DNA of 64,000 nt from DASSUW01 sp963835525. GTDB lineage: Bacteria; Actinomycetota; Thermoleophilia; Solirubrobacterales; Solirubrobacteraceae. Every line of letters starts with the position of its first letter. Position 1 is the first letter of the stretch. The notes under the pieces are model-generated. The model saw only the letters and a program-made list of their open reading frames with translations, did no database searches and was not told where the DNA came from. Made by a program: the position numbers and the translations under genes. The DNA lies in contig CAWIFM010000004.1 in NCBI GenBank assembly GCA_963835525.1, positions 806,001 through 870,000 of the forward strand. Reading direction: 5' to 3'. Positions 25,828 through 34,564 of the stretch are shown here, piece by piece.

Positions 25828-26100
25828 GTGGCCGACGAGCGCATCCGGGTGCGCGCGCATGGGCGCGTGCAGGGCGTCTTCTTCCGCGATTCCGTGCGGC
25901 GGGAGGCGGCGCGGCGGGGTGTGGCGGGGTGGGCGCGCAACTGTGGCGACGGGACTGCGGAGGCGGTGTTCGAGGGGCCTCCGGAGGCGGTGGCCGCGAT
26001 GGTGGAGTTCGTGCGTGGCGGGCCGGGGCATGCCGAGGTCTCGCGCGTGGATGAGACGCGCGAGGAGCTCGAGGGCCTGAGCGGGTTCGGCGTCCGCTAG
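25828..26100 (+). CDS. acyP: Acylphosphatase
   Basis: Small enzyme of 90 residues hydrolysing acyl-phosphates such as acetyl- or aspartyl-phosphate. The signature GRVQGVFFRDSVRREA contains the substrate-binding Arg and VAGWARNCGDGTAEA the catalytic Asn. GTG 25828 gives VADERIRVRAHGRVQG, the normal family N-terminus and length; an in-frame GTG at 25810 would add six residues. Confidence 0.93.
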   Translation: MADERIRVRAHGRVQGVFFRDSVRREAARRGVAGWARNCGDGTAEAVFEGPPEAVAAMVEFVRGGPGHAEVSRVDETREELEGLSGFGVR

Positions 26101-26115
26101 CGGGATCGAGGTCGC

Positions 26116-26154
26116 TTGTCACCTTTGTCGGTCTCAGGTCGACAAAGGTGACAA
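26116..26154. repeat. Hairpin module of composite palindromic repeat, copy 1
   Basis: Perfect 15-base inverted repeat TTGTCACCTTTGTCG / CGACAAAGGTGACAA with a 9-base loop (GTCTCAGGT), followed by TCGG. An essentially identical hairpin is at 34501-34545. It lies 15 bases after the acylphosphatase stop and could also act as a terminator. Confidence 0.88.
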
Positions 26155-26189
26155 TCGGCAGAGCGGGCGGCCGATTCCCTCACTTCCCC

Positions 26190-26204
26190 TACCCAGCCGC
26201 AGTT
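26190..26204 (-). repeat. Core repeat AACTGCGGCTGGGTA, copy linked to hairpin 1
   Basis: Minus-strand copy of the core, preceded on plus by TTCCCTCACTTCCCC. It sits about 35 bases after the hairpin module, the same order and orientation as at 34 kb. The remaining bases of this 138-base gap show nothing else. Confidence 0.8.
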
Positions 26205-26238
26205 CCGTCTGGCGCGGCGCCTAGCCTCCATCGAGGCC

Positions 26239-27495
26239 ATGGAAGCCGCTGCAACACCCCTGCGCAACCCCCGCGTCTCCGCGCTGATCGGCCGCGTGAT
26301 CATCGAGCACCTGGTGGTCGACGACGCGCTCGCCGCAGAGCTCGTGCGCGCCCGCGCCGACGCCGGCGAGGATCCCGCGCGGCTGATCGCCGACGCGATC
26401 GAGATCGGCGCGCGGGTCCTCGACCGCGAGCAGGCCGGCGCCTCCGTCGAGATCCTCAAGGGGGACCTCGAGCATGCGTCGCAGTCCGTGGTGTCCGAGC
26501 TCAAGACCCAGCTCGAGCAGGCCTTCGGGCCCGACAGCGGGCACGTCACGCGCGTGCTCGAGCGCCACTTCGGCGCCGAGTCGAGCACCGCCGTCCAGCA
26601 CCAGGTGCGCACCGCGGTCGCCGAGCTGCTCAGCGAGTCGCGCGAGAAGCTGTTCAAGCAGTTCTCGTCGGCCGACGAGTCGAACCCGCTGGCCACCTTC
26701 CAGAAGGCCGCGGTGGCCGCCATCCGGCAGTCGTCGGACCAGCAGCACACCCACCTGCGCGAGATGAACGGCCGCATCGCGGAGCTCCAGCTCGAGCTGC
26801 AGAAGCTGCAGTCCGAGCGGGCCAAGGCCGCCGAGGTCGCCGCCGAGCACGACCGCTCGACGGCCAAGGGCCGCCCGTACGAGGAGGCCGTCTACGAGGC
26901 GATCGACGCCATCGCCTCCGCCCAGGGCGACGACTGCGACGCGGTCGGCGACCTGCGAGGCGCCGGGGGCCGAAAGGGCGACGTGGTGGTCGACCTGGAC
27001 GGCTGCTCGGGCCGCCCGCGCGGGCGGATCGTGTTCGAGGCCAAGAACTCCAAGCGCTCGCGCAACGAGGCGCTCGCCGAGCTCGACGAGGCGATGAACC
27101 AGCGCGCCGCCGACTACGCGGTCTGGGTCGTCCCGGCCGAGGACAAGCTGCCCGCCCGCTCAGCGGCGCTGCGCGAGATCAACGGCGACAAGCTGTTCGT
27201 GGTCTACGACCCCGAGGAGGGCTCGCGCCTGGCCCTCGAGGTGGCCTACTCGCTGGCGCGGGCCCGTGTCGTGATGGCCAAGGGCGGCGCCGACGGGCTC
27301 GACGCCTCCGCCCTGCGCGCCGAGGTCGAGCGCGCGATGGTGGCGATGGAGGACGTCCGCCGCATCAAGAGCCAGCTCACCAGCGCCGCCAACCAGATCG
27401 AGGACGTGCGCACGATCGTCGACGGCATGGCCGAGCGCGTACGCGGCCACCTCGCGCAGATCGACGCGATGGTCGCCGCGGCGGGTGACGACTAG
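26239..27495 (+). CDS. Coiled-coil protein with PD-(D/E)XK nuclease-like domain
   Basis: 418 residues, not matched to a named family. N-terminal two-fifths are helical (about residues 60-210), with a strong heptad stretch around ELQLELQKLQSERAKAAEV. Residues about 210-300 look like a restriction-endonuclease fold: helix EEAVYEAIDAIA, then GRKGDVVVDL with D248, then RIVFEAKNSK with E267 and K269; the D-x18-ExK spacing fits PD-(D/E)XK. A second helical region (RRIKSQLTSAANQIEDVRTI) ends the protein. RmuC-like proteins share the coiled-coil plus nuclease layout, but their usual motifs are not seen. Role could be DNA repair, degradation or defence; not established. Confidence 0.65.
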   Translation: MEAAATPLRNPRVSALIGRVIIEHLVVDDALAAELVRARADAGEDPARLIADAIEIGARVLDREQAGASVEILKGDLEHASQSVVSELKTQLEQAFGPDSGHVTRVLERHFGAESSTAVQHQVRTAVAELLSESREKLFKQFSSADESNPLATFQKAAVAAIRQSSDQQHTHLREMNGRIAELQLELQKLQSERAKAAEVAAEHDRSTAKGRPYEEAVYEAIDAIASAQGDDCDAVGDLRGAGGRKGDVVVDLDGCSGRPRGRIVFEAKNSKRSRNEALAELDEAMNQRAADYAVWVVPAEDKLPARSAALREINGDKLFVVYDPEEGSRLALEVAYSLARARVVMAKGGADGLDASALRAEVERAMVAMEDVRRIKSQLTSAANQIEDVRTIVDGMAERVRGHLAQIDAMVAAAGDD

Positions 27496-28655
27496 GCCCG
27501 GGCGGCGCGCCAGGCCTCGCGCAGCTTGAGCGAGGAGCCGGTGCGCAGGATGCCGCCCTCGTAGATCCGGGCGGCGAGCGGGATCAGCGCGATGGTGGCC
27601 CCGATGGTGACCGCCAGCGAGGCGACGATCTCCCACGGCGGGGCGTCGCCCGTGACGATCCGCGGCGGCATCGTCATCGGGGCGGTCATCGGGATGAAGG
27701 CCGTGACATGGGCAAGCGTCCCGTCCGGGTTCTCGAGCACCGCGAAGGCGACGAAGAAGGACACGAGGATGATCAGCGTCAGCGGCGTCATCGTCGACTG
27801 CAGCTCCTCCTGGCGCGGGACCAGCGCGCCGGCGCAGGCGAACGCGCAGGCGTAGAAGGCGTAGCCGACCACGAACCAGGCGAGCGCGAGCGCGGCGGCG
27901 GCGATGATCGAGCTGTCGACGTCGATGGCGCCGGTGACCTGCGCGACCGCCAATCCGATGCCGACCGTCAGCAGCAGGTTCCCGAGCCCGAGCAGGCCGA
28001 TCCCGATCACCTTGCCCGCCAGCAGGTTCTTGGGCCGGATCGTCGAGAGGATGACCTCGACGACGCGCGACGCCTTCTCCTCGACCACGCCGGCCGCCAC
28101 CCAGTAGCCGTAGGTCAGCAGCTGGCCGTAGAGGATGAGGACCGTGAAGAACGCGACGCCGGCCTTGCCGTCGTCCTCCTCGACCGGCTCGATGGTCGAG
28201 ACCTCGAGCGGCGGCGGCTGCAACGCCCGCTGCGCCTCCTCGGCGCTCAGCCCGGCCTGCTCGAGCGTGTCGGCGGCTCGCACCTGGCGGTTGGCGGCCT
28301 GCAGCAGCGTCACGAGCTGGTCGTCCGGCTCGTCGTTGAAGCGGATCTGGTCGTCGGTGACCACGGCGTCGAGCGAGCCGTCCGCGAGCAGGGCGTCCGC
28401 CCCCGACGCCGGGCTGTCGACACTGCGGGCCTCGATCGTGACATCGACCGTGCGGCCTGCCGCGGCGGCCGCCTCGACGACGGCGAGCTCGGTCTCAGTG
28501 GAGTAGCCGACCTTGTAGCTCTCCTCGCCGCCGCCCACGAGCGAGGCGATGATGACCACGGCGACGATGATCACGATGTTGATGCCGGTCGAGACCGCGA
28601 ACGCCTTCTCGCGCAGGCGCTCACGGATCTCGCGCCGCATCACGAGCCAGGTCAT
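27492..28655 (-). CDS. ABC-2 type transporter permease (NatB-like)
   Basis: 387-residue export permease. One membrane helix near the N-terminus (VSTGINIVIIVAVVIIASLVG), an extracytoplasmic domain of about 150 residues, and five or six C-terminal helices with VVEEKASRVVEVILSTIRP, a hallmark of the NatB/YhaP family. Substrate unknown; relatives export Na+ or antibiotics. ATG 28655 overlaps the stop of its ATPase (ATGA), so the pair is coupled. Its stop overlaps the end of the convergent nuclease-like gene by 4 bases. Confidence 0.88.
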   Translation of the reverse strand: MTWLVMRREIRERLREKAFAVSTGINIVIIVAVVIIASLVGGGEESYKVGYSTETELAVVEAAAAAGRTVDVTIEARSVDSPASGADALLADGSLDAVVTDDQIRFNDEPDDQLVTLLQAANRQVRAADTLEQAGLSAEEAQRALQPPPLEVSTIEPVEEDDGKAGVAFFTVLILYGQLLTYGYWVAAGVVEEKASRVVEVILSTIRPKNLLAGKVIGIGLLGLGNLLLTVGIGLAVAQVTGAIDVDSSIIAAAALALAWFVVGYAFYACAFACAGALVPRQEELQSTMTPLTLIILVSFFVAFAVLENPDGTLAHVTAFIPMTAPMTMPPRIVTGDAPPWEIVASLAVTIGATIALIPLAARIYEGGILRTGSSLKLREAWRAARA

Positions 28656-29530
28656 GCCGCCACCACCTGGCGGAAGAGATCTGACAGGGTCGGGCGCTCG
28701 AGCGCGAAGTACGTCACGGTGCCGGCGCTGCGCGCGGCGTCGAGCACCGCGTCGGGACCGAGCCCGTCGAGGGAGATCAGCAGCCCGCGCGGACCACGGT
28801 CCACGACCTCGGCGCCCGGCGGCACCCAATCGTCGCTCGCGGCCTGGACCTCGACGCGCACGCGCCGGCCGTCGGCGCCGCGGTCGCGCAGCTCCTCGAC
28901 GTTCCCGGAGGCCACGAGCCGCCCGTCCTTGACGATCGCCACCGCCTCGCACAGGCGCTCGACCAGTTCGAGCTGATGTGAGGAGAAGACGACCGGGACG
29001 CCCTTGGCCGCATAGTCGGACAGGACGCCGCTGAGCACGTCCACGCCGACCGGGTCCAGCCCCGAGAACGGCTCGTCGAGGACCAGCAGGTCGGGGTCGT
29101 GGACGAGCGCGGCGGCCAGCTGGACGCGCTGCTGGTTGCCGAGCGAGAGCTGCTCGACGCGGTCGCCGGCCCGCTCGGTCAGCCCCAGCCGGTCGATCCA
29201 GCGCTCGGCCGCCTCGGGCGCGTCGTCACGGCCGTGCAGCCGCGCCAGGTAGACGAGCTGGTCGCGAACACGCATCTTCGGGTACAGGCCGCGCTCCTCC
29301 GGCATGTAGCCAAAGCGCCGGCGCGTCTCGAAGTCGACCGGCTCGCCGCGGAACAGCACCTCGCCGCGGTCGGCGGCGAGCACGCCGACGACGATCCGCA
29401 TCGTCGTCGTCTTGCCGGCGCCGTTGGGCCCGACGAAGCCGAACATCTGGCCCGCCTCGACGGTGAAGGAGACGCCGTCGAGGGCGACGACATCGCCATA
29501 GCGGCGCGCGAGTTCCCGCAGCTCGAGCAC
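28652..29530 (-). CDS. ABC transporter ATP-binding protein (NatA-like)
   Basis: 292-residue ATPase partner of the adjacent export permease. Walker A GPNGAGKTTTMRI, Q-loop MPEERGLYPKM, signature LSLGNQQRVQLAAAL (a Gly-Asn-Gln variant typical of this export family) and Walker B LLVLDEPFSGLDP are all intact, as is the H-loop SSHQ. A C-terminal DUF4162-type extension follows. GTG 29530; a TATAGC box lies 8 bases upstream. Confidence 0.92.
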   Translation of the reverse strand: MLELRELARRYGDVVALDGVSFTVEAGQMFGFVGPNGAGKTTTMRIVVGVLAADRGEVLFRGEPVDFETRRRFGYMPEERGLYPKMRVRDQLVYLARLHGRDDAPEAAERWIDRLGLTERAGDRVEQLSLGNQQRVQLAAALVHDPDLLVLDEPFSGLDPVGVDVLSGVLSDYAAKGVPVVFSSHQLELVERLCEAVAIVKDGRLVASGNVEELRDRGADGRRVRVEVQAASDDWVPPGAEVVDRGPRGLLISLDGLGPDAVLDAARSAGTVTYFALERPTLSDLFRQVVAA

Positions 29531-29544
29531 TGCCTACAGCTATA

Positions 29545-30009
29545 TCAGCCGACTTCGGCGGGCTCGTCGCGGCCCTGCAGCCGCTCGCGCCCGCGCTGCA
29601 CCGCAGCGATGAACTTCGAGAGGTTGACTTCGAGCGTGTTGAGGATCTCGTCCGCGTAGTCTTCGGCCCCGAGCCGGATCTCGCGCTCGCGGGCACGCGC
29701 CTCGCCGATGATGTCCTCGGCCTGGCGCTCCGCCTCGCGCGTGACCTCCTGCTGGGAGACGAGCTGCTGCTGGCGCTCGCGCGCCTCCTTGACGATGCGC
29801 TCTGCCTCGCGCTTCGCCTCGGCCAGCATCTCCTGACGCTCCTTGACGATCCAGCGGGCCTGCTTGATCTCCTCGGGGATCGTGGCCCGCATCTGGTCGA
29901 GGATGTCGTAGATCTCCTCCTTGTCCACGCGCACCTGGTCCGTCAGCGGGACCTGCTTCGCGTTGTGGACCAGATCGTCCAGCTTGTCGATGAGTACCAG
30001 GACGTCCAT
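29545..30009 (-). CDS. Coiled-coil protein, DivIVA/ATPase-subunit-B-like
   Basis: 154 residues, almost entirely charged helix: IVKERQEMLAEAKREAERIV, then ERQQQLVSQQEVTREAERQA and ARAREREIRLGAEDYADEIL. This is the soluble coiled-coil protein often annotated as an ATP synthase subunit B-like or DivIVA-like protein beside coaD in Actinobacteria and Firmicutes. No membrane segment, so it is not a real F0 b subunit. Role unknown, perhaps cell-envelope organisation. Follows coaD by 16 bases with GGGAG before its ATG. Confidence 0.8.
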   Translation of the reverse strand: MDVLVLIDKLDDLVHNAKQVPLTDQVRVDKEEIYDILDQMRATIPEEIKQARWIVKERQEMLAEAKREAERIVKEARERQQQLVSQQEVTREAERQAEDIIGEARAREREIRLGAEDYADEILNTLEVNLSKFIAAVQRGRERLQGRDEPAEVG

Positions 30010-30025
30010 GGCGCTCCCTGTTTCG

Positions 30026-30523
30026 TCAGCGCGCGAGCGCTTCCTTCAAACGCCGTGCAACCGGCTCTGGGACAAGATCGGAGACGTCGCCGCCGAACGT
30101 GGCGATCTCCTTGACTCCGCTCGAGGAGAGAAAACTGTACTGCGGCGACGCCATCAGGTAGATCGACTCGATGTCTGAGGCCAGCTGGCGGTTGAGCTGG
30201 TTCATCTCGAGCTCGTACTCGAAGTCGGAGATCGCGCGCAGGCCCTTGACGATCGCCTTGGCCCCGCGCTCACGCGCGAACTCGACCACGAGGTTGGAGA
30301 ACGGCTCCACCCGGACGTTGCCGAGATGGGCGGTCGCCTCCTGGATGAACTGGATCCGCTCCTCGGCGGTGAACAGCGACTGGCTCTTGCGAACGGAGGC
30401 GTTGACGACTGCCACGATCAGCTCGTCGAACATCACCGAGGCGCGCGTGATCACGTCGACGTGCCCGTGCGTGATCGGGTCGTAGGAGCCGGGGCAGACG
30501 GCTATGCGGGGGTCAGGGGCCAT
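30026..30523 (-). CDS. coaD: Pantetheine-phosphate adenylyltransferase
   Basis: Penultimate enzyme of coenzyme A synthesis (4'-phosphopantetheine + ATP to dephospho-CoA), 165 residues. N-terminal PGSYDPITHGHVDVI carries the nucleotidyltransferase (T/H)xGH motif; also VKGLRAISDFEYELEMNQLNR and the C-terminal YSFLSSSGVKEIA. Its ATG overlaps the end of rsmD by 11 bases, the usual rsmD-coaD pairing. Confidence 0.96.
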   Translation of the reverse strand: MAPDPRIAVCPGSYDPITHGHVDVITRASVMFDELIVAVVNASVRKSQSLFTAEERIQFIQEATAHLGNVRVEPFSNLVVEFARERGAKAIVKGLRAISDFEYELEMNQLNRQLASDIESIYLMASPQYSFLSSSGVKEIATFGGDVSDLVPEPVARRLKEALAR

Positions 30524-31046
30524 GGATTCGGATCAGGGTGTCGCCGTACCGGCGCTCGTCGAGGATAGGAAGGCCGAGCTCGAGCGGGGCACGGCGGTCG
30601 CTCTCGGCGACCACCGCCGCGCCCGGAGCCAGCACCACCGGCAACGCCGCCGTGAGCTCGCCTCCCAGACGCCCCGTGAGCCGGTAGGGCGGGTCGAGGA
30701 ACACGAGATCGTATTGACGCGCGGCGGCGGATGCGGCTCCGAGGAAGCGGCGGGCGTCGGCGCGCCGGACCTCGGCCTCGACGCCGATCGCCTCCAGGTT
30801 GGCCCGCACGGCGCGGATCGCGGCCGGCGCGCTGTCCACGAACGTCGCCTCGGCGGCGCCGCGCGAGAGCGCCTCGATCCCGAGCGCGCCCGAGCCGGCG
30901 AAGAGGTCGAGCACGCGCGCGCCGTCGACGCGCGCGGCCAGCACGGAGAACAGCGCCTCGCGCACGCGGTCCGACGTCGGCCGCGTCGCGTCGCCGGGCG
31001 GCGCCTGCAGGCGGCGCCCGCCGTACTGGCCCGCGATCACGCGCAT
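30513..31046 (-). CDS. rsmD: 16S rRNA (guanine-966-N2)-methyltransferase RsmD
   Basis: SAM-dependent rRNA methyltransferase of 177 residues. N-terminal MRVIAGQYGGRRLQAP and RPTSDRVREALFSVL are diagnostic; motif I is VLDLFAGSGALGIEALSRGA and the catalytic motif is FLDPPY. Overlaps coaD. Divergent from the SDR gene 12 bases away. Confidence 0.95.
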   Translation of the reverse strand: MRVIAGQYGGRRLQAPPGDATRPTSDRVREALFSVLAARVDGARVLDLFAGSGALGIEALSRGAAEATFVDSAPAAIRAVRANLEAIGVEAEVRRADARRFLGAASAAARQYDLVFLDPPYRLTGRLGGELTAALPVVLAPGAAVVAESDRRAPLELGLPILDERRYGDTLIRIHGP

Positions 31047-31058
31047 ACTGCTCGTCTC

Positions 31059-31817
31059 GTGTCGACCATCCTCGTCACCGGCGCCACCGACGGCCTCGGC
31101 CGCGCGCTCGCCGCCGAGCTGTCGATGCGCGGCCACGACATCGTCCTCCACGGCCGCAACCCCGCCCGCCTCAAAGCGCTGGCGAGCGAGCTGCGGCCGG
31201 CAGGTGCCGTCGTCGCCGACTTCGCCCGGCTCGACGACGTTCGCACGCTCGCGCAGAAGGCACACGGGATCGACGTACTCGTCAACAACGCGGGCATCAT
31301 CGCGGCCGAGCGCACGCTCAGCGAGGACGGGATCGAGCTGACCTTCCAGGTCAACCACCTCGCAGGCTTCCTCTTGACGCTGCTGATGCTGCCGCCGCGC
31401 ACCGTCAACGTCGCCTCGGTCGGCCAGCGCGCGCCCGACTTCGAGGACCTCATGCTCGAGCGGGGCTACGACGGCCTGCGGGCCTACCGCCAGAGCAAGC
31501 TCGCCCAGATCATGTTCACGCTCGAGCTGGCCGAGCGCCGCCCGGACCTCGTGGTCAACGCGCTGCACCCGGCGTCGCTGATGGACACCAAGATGGCGCG
31601 CGAGACGTTCGGGCGCACGCTCACCACGGTCGCCGAGGGGGTCGAGGCGACCGCGCGCGTGGTCGAGCTCGAAGACGTCAGCGGCCGCTACTTCGACGGC
31701 CTGCGCGAGGCGCGCGCGGACCCGGTCGCCTACGACGCCGAGGCGCGACGACGGCTGTGGGACGTGTCGGCCGAGCTCACGGGTTACCGGGACAGCCGCC
31801 GCGCAAGCCCGGGATAG
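31059..31817 (+). CDS. Short-chain dehydrogenase/reductase
   Basis: 252-residue Rossmann-fold oxidoreductase. NAD(P) motif TGATDGLGRA, VNNAG strand, catalytic Tyr and Lys in YRQSK, and ALHPASLMDTKM after it. The Ser of the triad is in VNVASVG. Resembles the retinol-dehydrogenase-like SDRs; substrate unknown. It interrupts the leftward recG-rsmD-coaD block on the opposite strand and overlaps the DUF1089 gene by 34 bases at its 3' end. Confidence 0.88.
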   Translation: MSTILVTGATDGLGRALAAELSMRGHDIVLHGRNPARLKALASELRPAGAVVADFARLDDVRTLAQKAHGIDVLVNNAGIIAAERTLSEDGIELTFQVNHLAGFLLTLLMLPPRTVNVASVGQRAPDFEDLMLERGYDGLRAYRQSKLAQIMFTLELAERRPDLVVNALHPASLMDTKMARETFGRTLTTVAEGVEATARVVELEDVSGRYFDGLREARADPVAYDAEARRRLWDVSAELTGYRDSRRASPG

Positions 31818-32314
31818 GTGACCACGAGACCGTCGGCGTCGAGCTCGAGGTCGGCCACGAAGCCATCGGAGCTGAACCGCACGAGACCCGGCTCGAGGTG
31901 CTCGTAGCGCTGCTCGGAGCGGTGCACCTTCAGGTCGGGCAGCGACACCCAGGCCATCGCGAAGTCGACCGTCCCGGGCTGCTCGTGCAGCCGGTGGCGG
32001 CGGATCGGCATGAGGTTGGTGAGCGGCGAGAAGGCCAGGTCGCAGTCGAGTGCCCCTTCGAGCTCGGCGGCGTTCTTGACACCGGTCCAGCTGCCCTTGC
32101 CGTCGTGGCGCAGCTCGACCGAGCCGACGCCGCCGACCTCCACGCGCAGCCGCCGCGTCGCCCACTCCCCGCGCACCTCGAGCTCGTAAGCGGCGCGGTA
32201 GGGGGTCGGCGCCGAGCCGAGCTGGGCGCCGGTGGCGACCAGCCCGTCGTCGCGCAGCTGCAGCTCGCACAGCTCCTGCCGCCAGTCGGGATCACCGTTC
32301 CAGGCGAGCCTCAC
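31784..32314 (-). CDS. Putative glycolipid-binding protein (DUF1089-like)
   Basis: 176-residue beta-rich soluble protein matching the DUF1089 putative glycolipid-binding family, seen from the N-terminal pattern WNGDPDWRQELCELQLRDDG with GLVATGAQLG, and the closing VRFSSDGFVADLELDADGLV followed by YPGLARR. Members have a spiral barrel with a hydrophobic pocket; ligand here unknown. GTG 32314 lies 7 bases after recG, so it is probably the last gene of the fakA-recG unit. Confidence 0.78.
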   Translation of the reverse strand: MRLAWNGDPDWRQELCELQLRDDGLVATGAQLGSAPTPYRAAYELEVRGEWATRRLRVEVGGVGSVELRHDGKGSWTGVKNAAELEGALDCDLAFSPLTNLMPIRRHRLHEQPGTVDFAMAWVSLPDLKVHRSEQRYEHLEPGLVRFSSDGFVADLELDADGLVVTYPGLARRLSR

Positions 32315-32321
32315 GGCGCCA

Positions 32322-34439
32322 TCATGCCGGGATGGGCTCGAGCGCGTCGGCCCCGAACGCTGTGACGAGCGCCTCGGCGATCAGCGCGTGCTCCGGTTGC
32401 TGCAGCTCCGGGTCGTCGTCGAGGAACTCGCGCGCCCGCATCCGTGCCCGCTCGAGCAGCTCGACATCCTCCGGCAGGCGCGCGAAGCGAAACGCCTGCA
32501 GGCCGGACTGGCGCGTGCCGAGCATCTCCCCCTCGCCGCGCAGCTCGAGGTCGATCTCGGCGAGCTCGAACCCGTCGCGGTGCTTGGCCAGCGCGCGCAG
32601 GCGCGGCGACTCCTTGGGTCCGAACAGCAGGCAGAGCGACTCGTGCTCGCCGCGGCCGATCCGGCCGCGCAGCTGGTGGAGCTGGCTGATGCCGTAGCGC
32701 TCGGAGTCCTCGACGAGCATCACCGTGGCGTTCGGCACGTCGATGCCGACCTCGATCACGGTGGTGGCGACGAGGACGTCGGCGCCGCCGGCGGCGAAGG
32801 CGGCCATCGCCTCCTGCTTCTCGCGCGGTCGCATCTGGCCGTGCAGGAGCACGACGTCGAACGCCTTCAGCTCGCCGGCCTTCAGCCGCTCGTACTCGGC
32901 GGTGGCGGCGCGCGCCTGCAGCGCCTCGGACTCCTCGACGAGCGGGCAGACGACGAACGCCTGCCGGCCGGCGCGCAGCTCCTCGCGGATGCGCTCGTAG
33001 GCGCGCGAGCGCTCGGCCTCCGTGGCGCAGACGTGGGTGTGGATCGGCCGGCGGCCCGCCGGGAGCTCCTTGAGCACGGTGACGTCGAGGTCGCCGTAGG
33101 CGGTCAGGGCGAGCGTGCGCGGGATCGGCGTGGCGGTCATGTGCAGCACATGCGGGGCGAGGCCGTGCGGCGCCTTGCGGTCGAGCGCGCGGCGCTGGTT
33201 GACGCCGAAGCGGTGCTGCTCGTCGACCACCGCCACGCCCAGGCGGTCGAACTCGACGGCCTCCTCGATCAGCGCGTGGGTGCCGACCAGCAGCTTCAGC
33301 TCGCCGCTGGCCAGCTTGCCGAGCAGGTCGGCGCGGCGCCCTCCCGGCGTCGAGCCGGTGAGCAGCGCGGCCTGCACCAGCTCACCGGGCATCAGCGCCT
33401 GCAGCGTGGCGAAGTGCTGCTCGGCGAGCGTCTCGGTCGGAGCCATCAGCGCGCCTTGGGCACCGAACTCGACCGCGCGCAGCATCGCGTACACGGCCAC
33501 CACGGTCTTGCCGGACCCGACCTCGCCCATGAGCAGGCGCTGCATCGGCCGGTCGCGCGCGAGCTCGTCGTCGACGGCGGCCATCGCCTTGCGCTGGTCG
33601 GCGGTCGGCTCGAACGGCAGCGAGTCCTTCAGCCAGCGCGCGGTCAGCTCGCCGGGCGGCTCGAGCGGCGTCGCCCGCGAGCCCTCGCGGCGGCGGGCTC
33701 GTCTCCGCAGAAGCGCGATCTGCAGCAGCAGCAGCTCGTCGTAGGCCAGCCGCCGGCGGCCGCCCTCGTGGTCGCCGAAGTGCGCGGCATCGAGCGCGGC
33801 CGGCCGGTCCGGCAGCCCGTCGCGCACGCGCATGCGCGCCGGCAGCGGCTCGAGCGCCTCCTGGGCGGTCTTTCGCCACTCACGTACGAGGGCGAGGATC
33901 TGGGTCGACGAGAGTCCCTCGGTGGCGGGGTAGGTGGCCACGTCTGAGTCGGCCGCGCCGACCGCCTCGCCGGACTCTGCGTGGCCCTGCACGCGGAAGC
34001 GGTTGCGGCCCTCGTACTTGCCGTTGAGCAGCAGCCGGGTACCGGGCTTGTACTTGCGCTGAAGCCACGGCTGGTTGAAGAACGTGACCTTCATCGTGCC
34101 GGTCTCGTCGGCCACGACCGCCTCGACCAGCGGCTTCATGCCGCGCCGCCGCACGGGGCGGCTGGTGATCGACCGGACCTCGACCACCACCGTCGCCGTC
34201 TCCCCCGGGCTCAGCTCGATGATCGTGCGCGACTCCTGGCGGTCGCGCGGCAGGTGCTCGAGCAGGTCGCCGACCGTGATGAGGCCGAGCCGCTCGGCGG
34301 CTGCGGCCGCCTTCGCCGGCTTGACCTCCAACGGCGTCTGCAGCCGTGACGGCCGGGGGTAGCGCGGCGGGCCCGCGGCCTTGAGGTCGTCGTCGGAGAG
34401 CGGCTCGTTCGTGGCGAACGCCGTCGGCACCCTGCGCAT
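32322..34439 (-). CDS. recG: ATP-dependent DNA helicase RecG
   Basis: Branched-DNA helicase that reverses stalled forks, 705 residues. N-terminal OB-fold wedge domain (around GTMKVTFFNQPWLQRKY), helicase motif I GEVGSGKTVVAVYA, motif II VVDEQHRFG, motif III MTATPIPRTLA, and C-terminal IGRGEHESLCLL with the TRG-like RGEGEMLGTRQSG motif. Complete and in frame. It follows fakA across a 186-base gap filled by the composite repeat, so it may have its own promoter. Confidence 0.96.
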   Translation of the reverse strand: MRRVPTAFATNEPLSDDDLKAAGPPRYPRPSRLQTPLEVKPAKAAAAAERLGLITVGDLLEHLPRDRQESRTIIELSPGETATVVVEVRSITSRPVRRRGMKPLVEAVVADETGTMKVTFFNQPWLQRKYKPGTRLLLNGKYEGRNRFRVQGHAESGEAVGAADSDVATYPATEGLSSTQILALVREWRKTAQEALEPLPARMRVRDGLPDRPAALDAAHFGDHEGGRRRLAYDELLLLQIALLRRRARRREGSRATPLEPPGELTARWLKDSLPFEPTADQRKAMAAVDDELARDRPMQRLLMGEVGSGKTVVAVYAMLRAVEFGAQGALMAPTETLAEQHFATLQALMPGELVQAALLTGSTPGGRRADLLGKLASGELKLLVGTHALIEEAVEFDRLGVAVVDEQHRFGVNQRRALDRKAPHGLAPHVLHMTATPIPRTLALTAYGDLDVTVLKELPAGRRPIHTHVCATEAERSRAYERIREELRAGRQAFVVCPLVEESEALQARAATAEYERLKAGELKAFDVVLLHGQMRPREKQEAMAAFAAGGADVLVATTVIEVGIDVPNATVMLVEDSERYGISQLHQLRGRIGRGEHESLCLLFGPKESPRLRALAKHRDGFELAEIDLELRGEGEMLGTRQSGLQAFRFARLPEDVELLERARMRAREFLDDDPELQQPEHALIAEALVTAFGADALEPIPA

Positions 34440-34500
34440 TGTGGCGGTGCAGCGGGACGAACTTCTGGCATTGAGGGGCGGGATCGGCCACCGCGCGAAT

Positions 34501-34545
34501 CGATTGTCACCTTTGTCGGTCTCAGGTCGACAAAGGTGACAATCG
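34501..34545. repeat. Hairpin module of composite palindromic repeat, copy 2
   Basis: Perfect 18-base inverted repeat (CGATTGTCACCTTTGTCG at 34501-34518 and its complement at 34528-34545), loop GTCTCAGGT, identical to the 26-kb copy over arms and loop. Lies between fakA and recG. Confidence 0.9.
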
Positions 34546-34564
34546 GTTGGTTCCCCAGCTTCCC

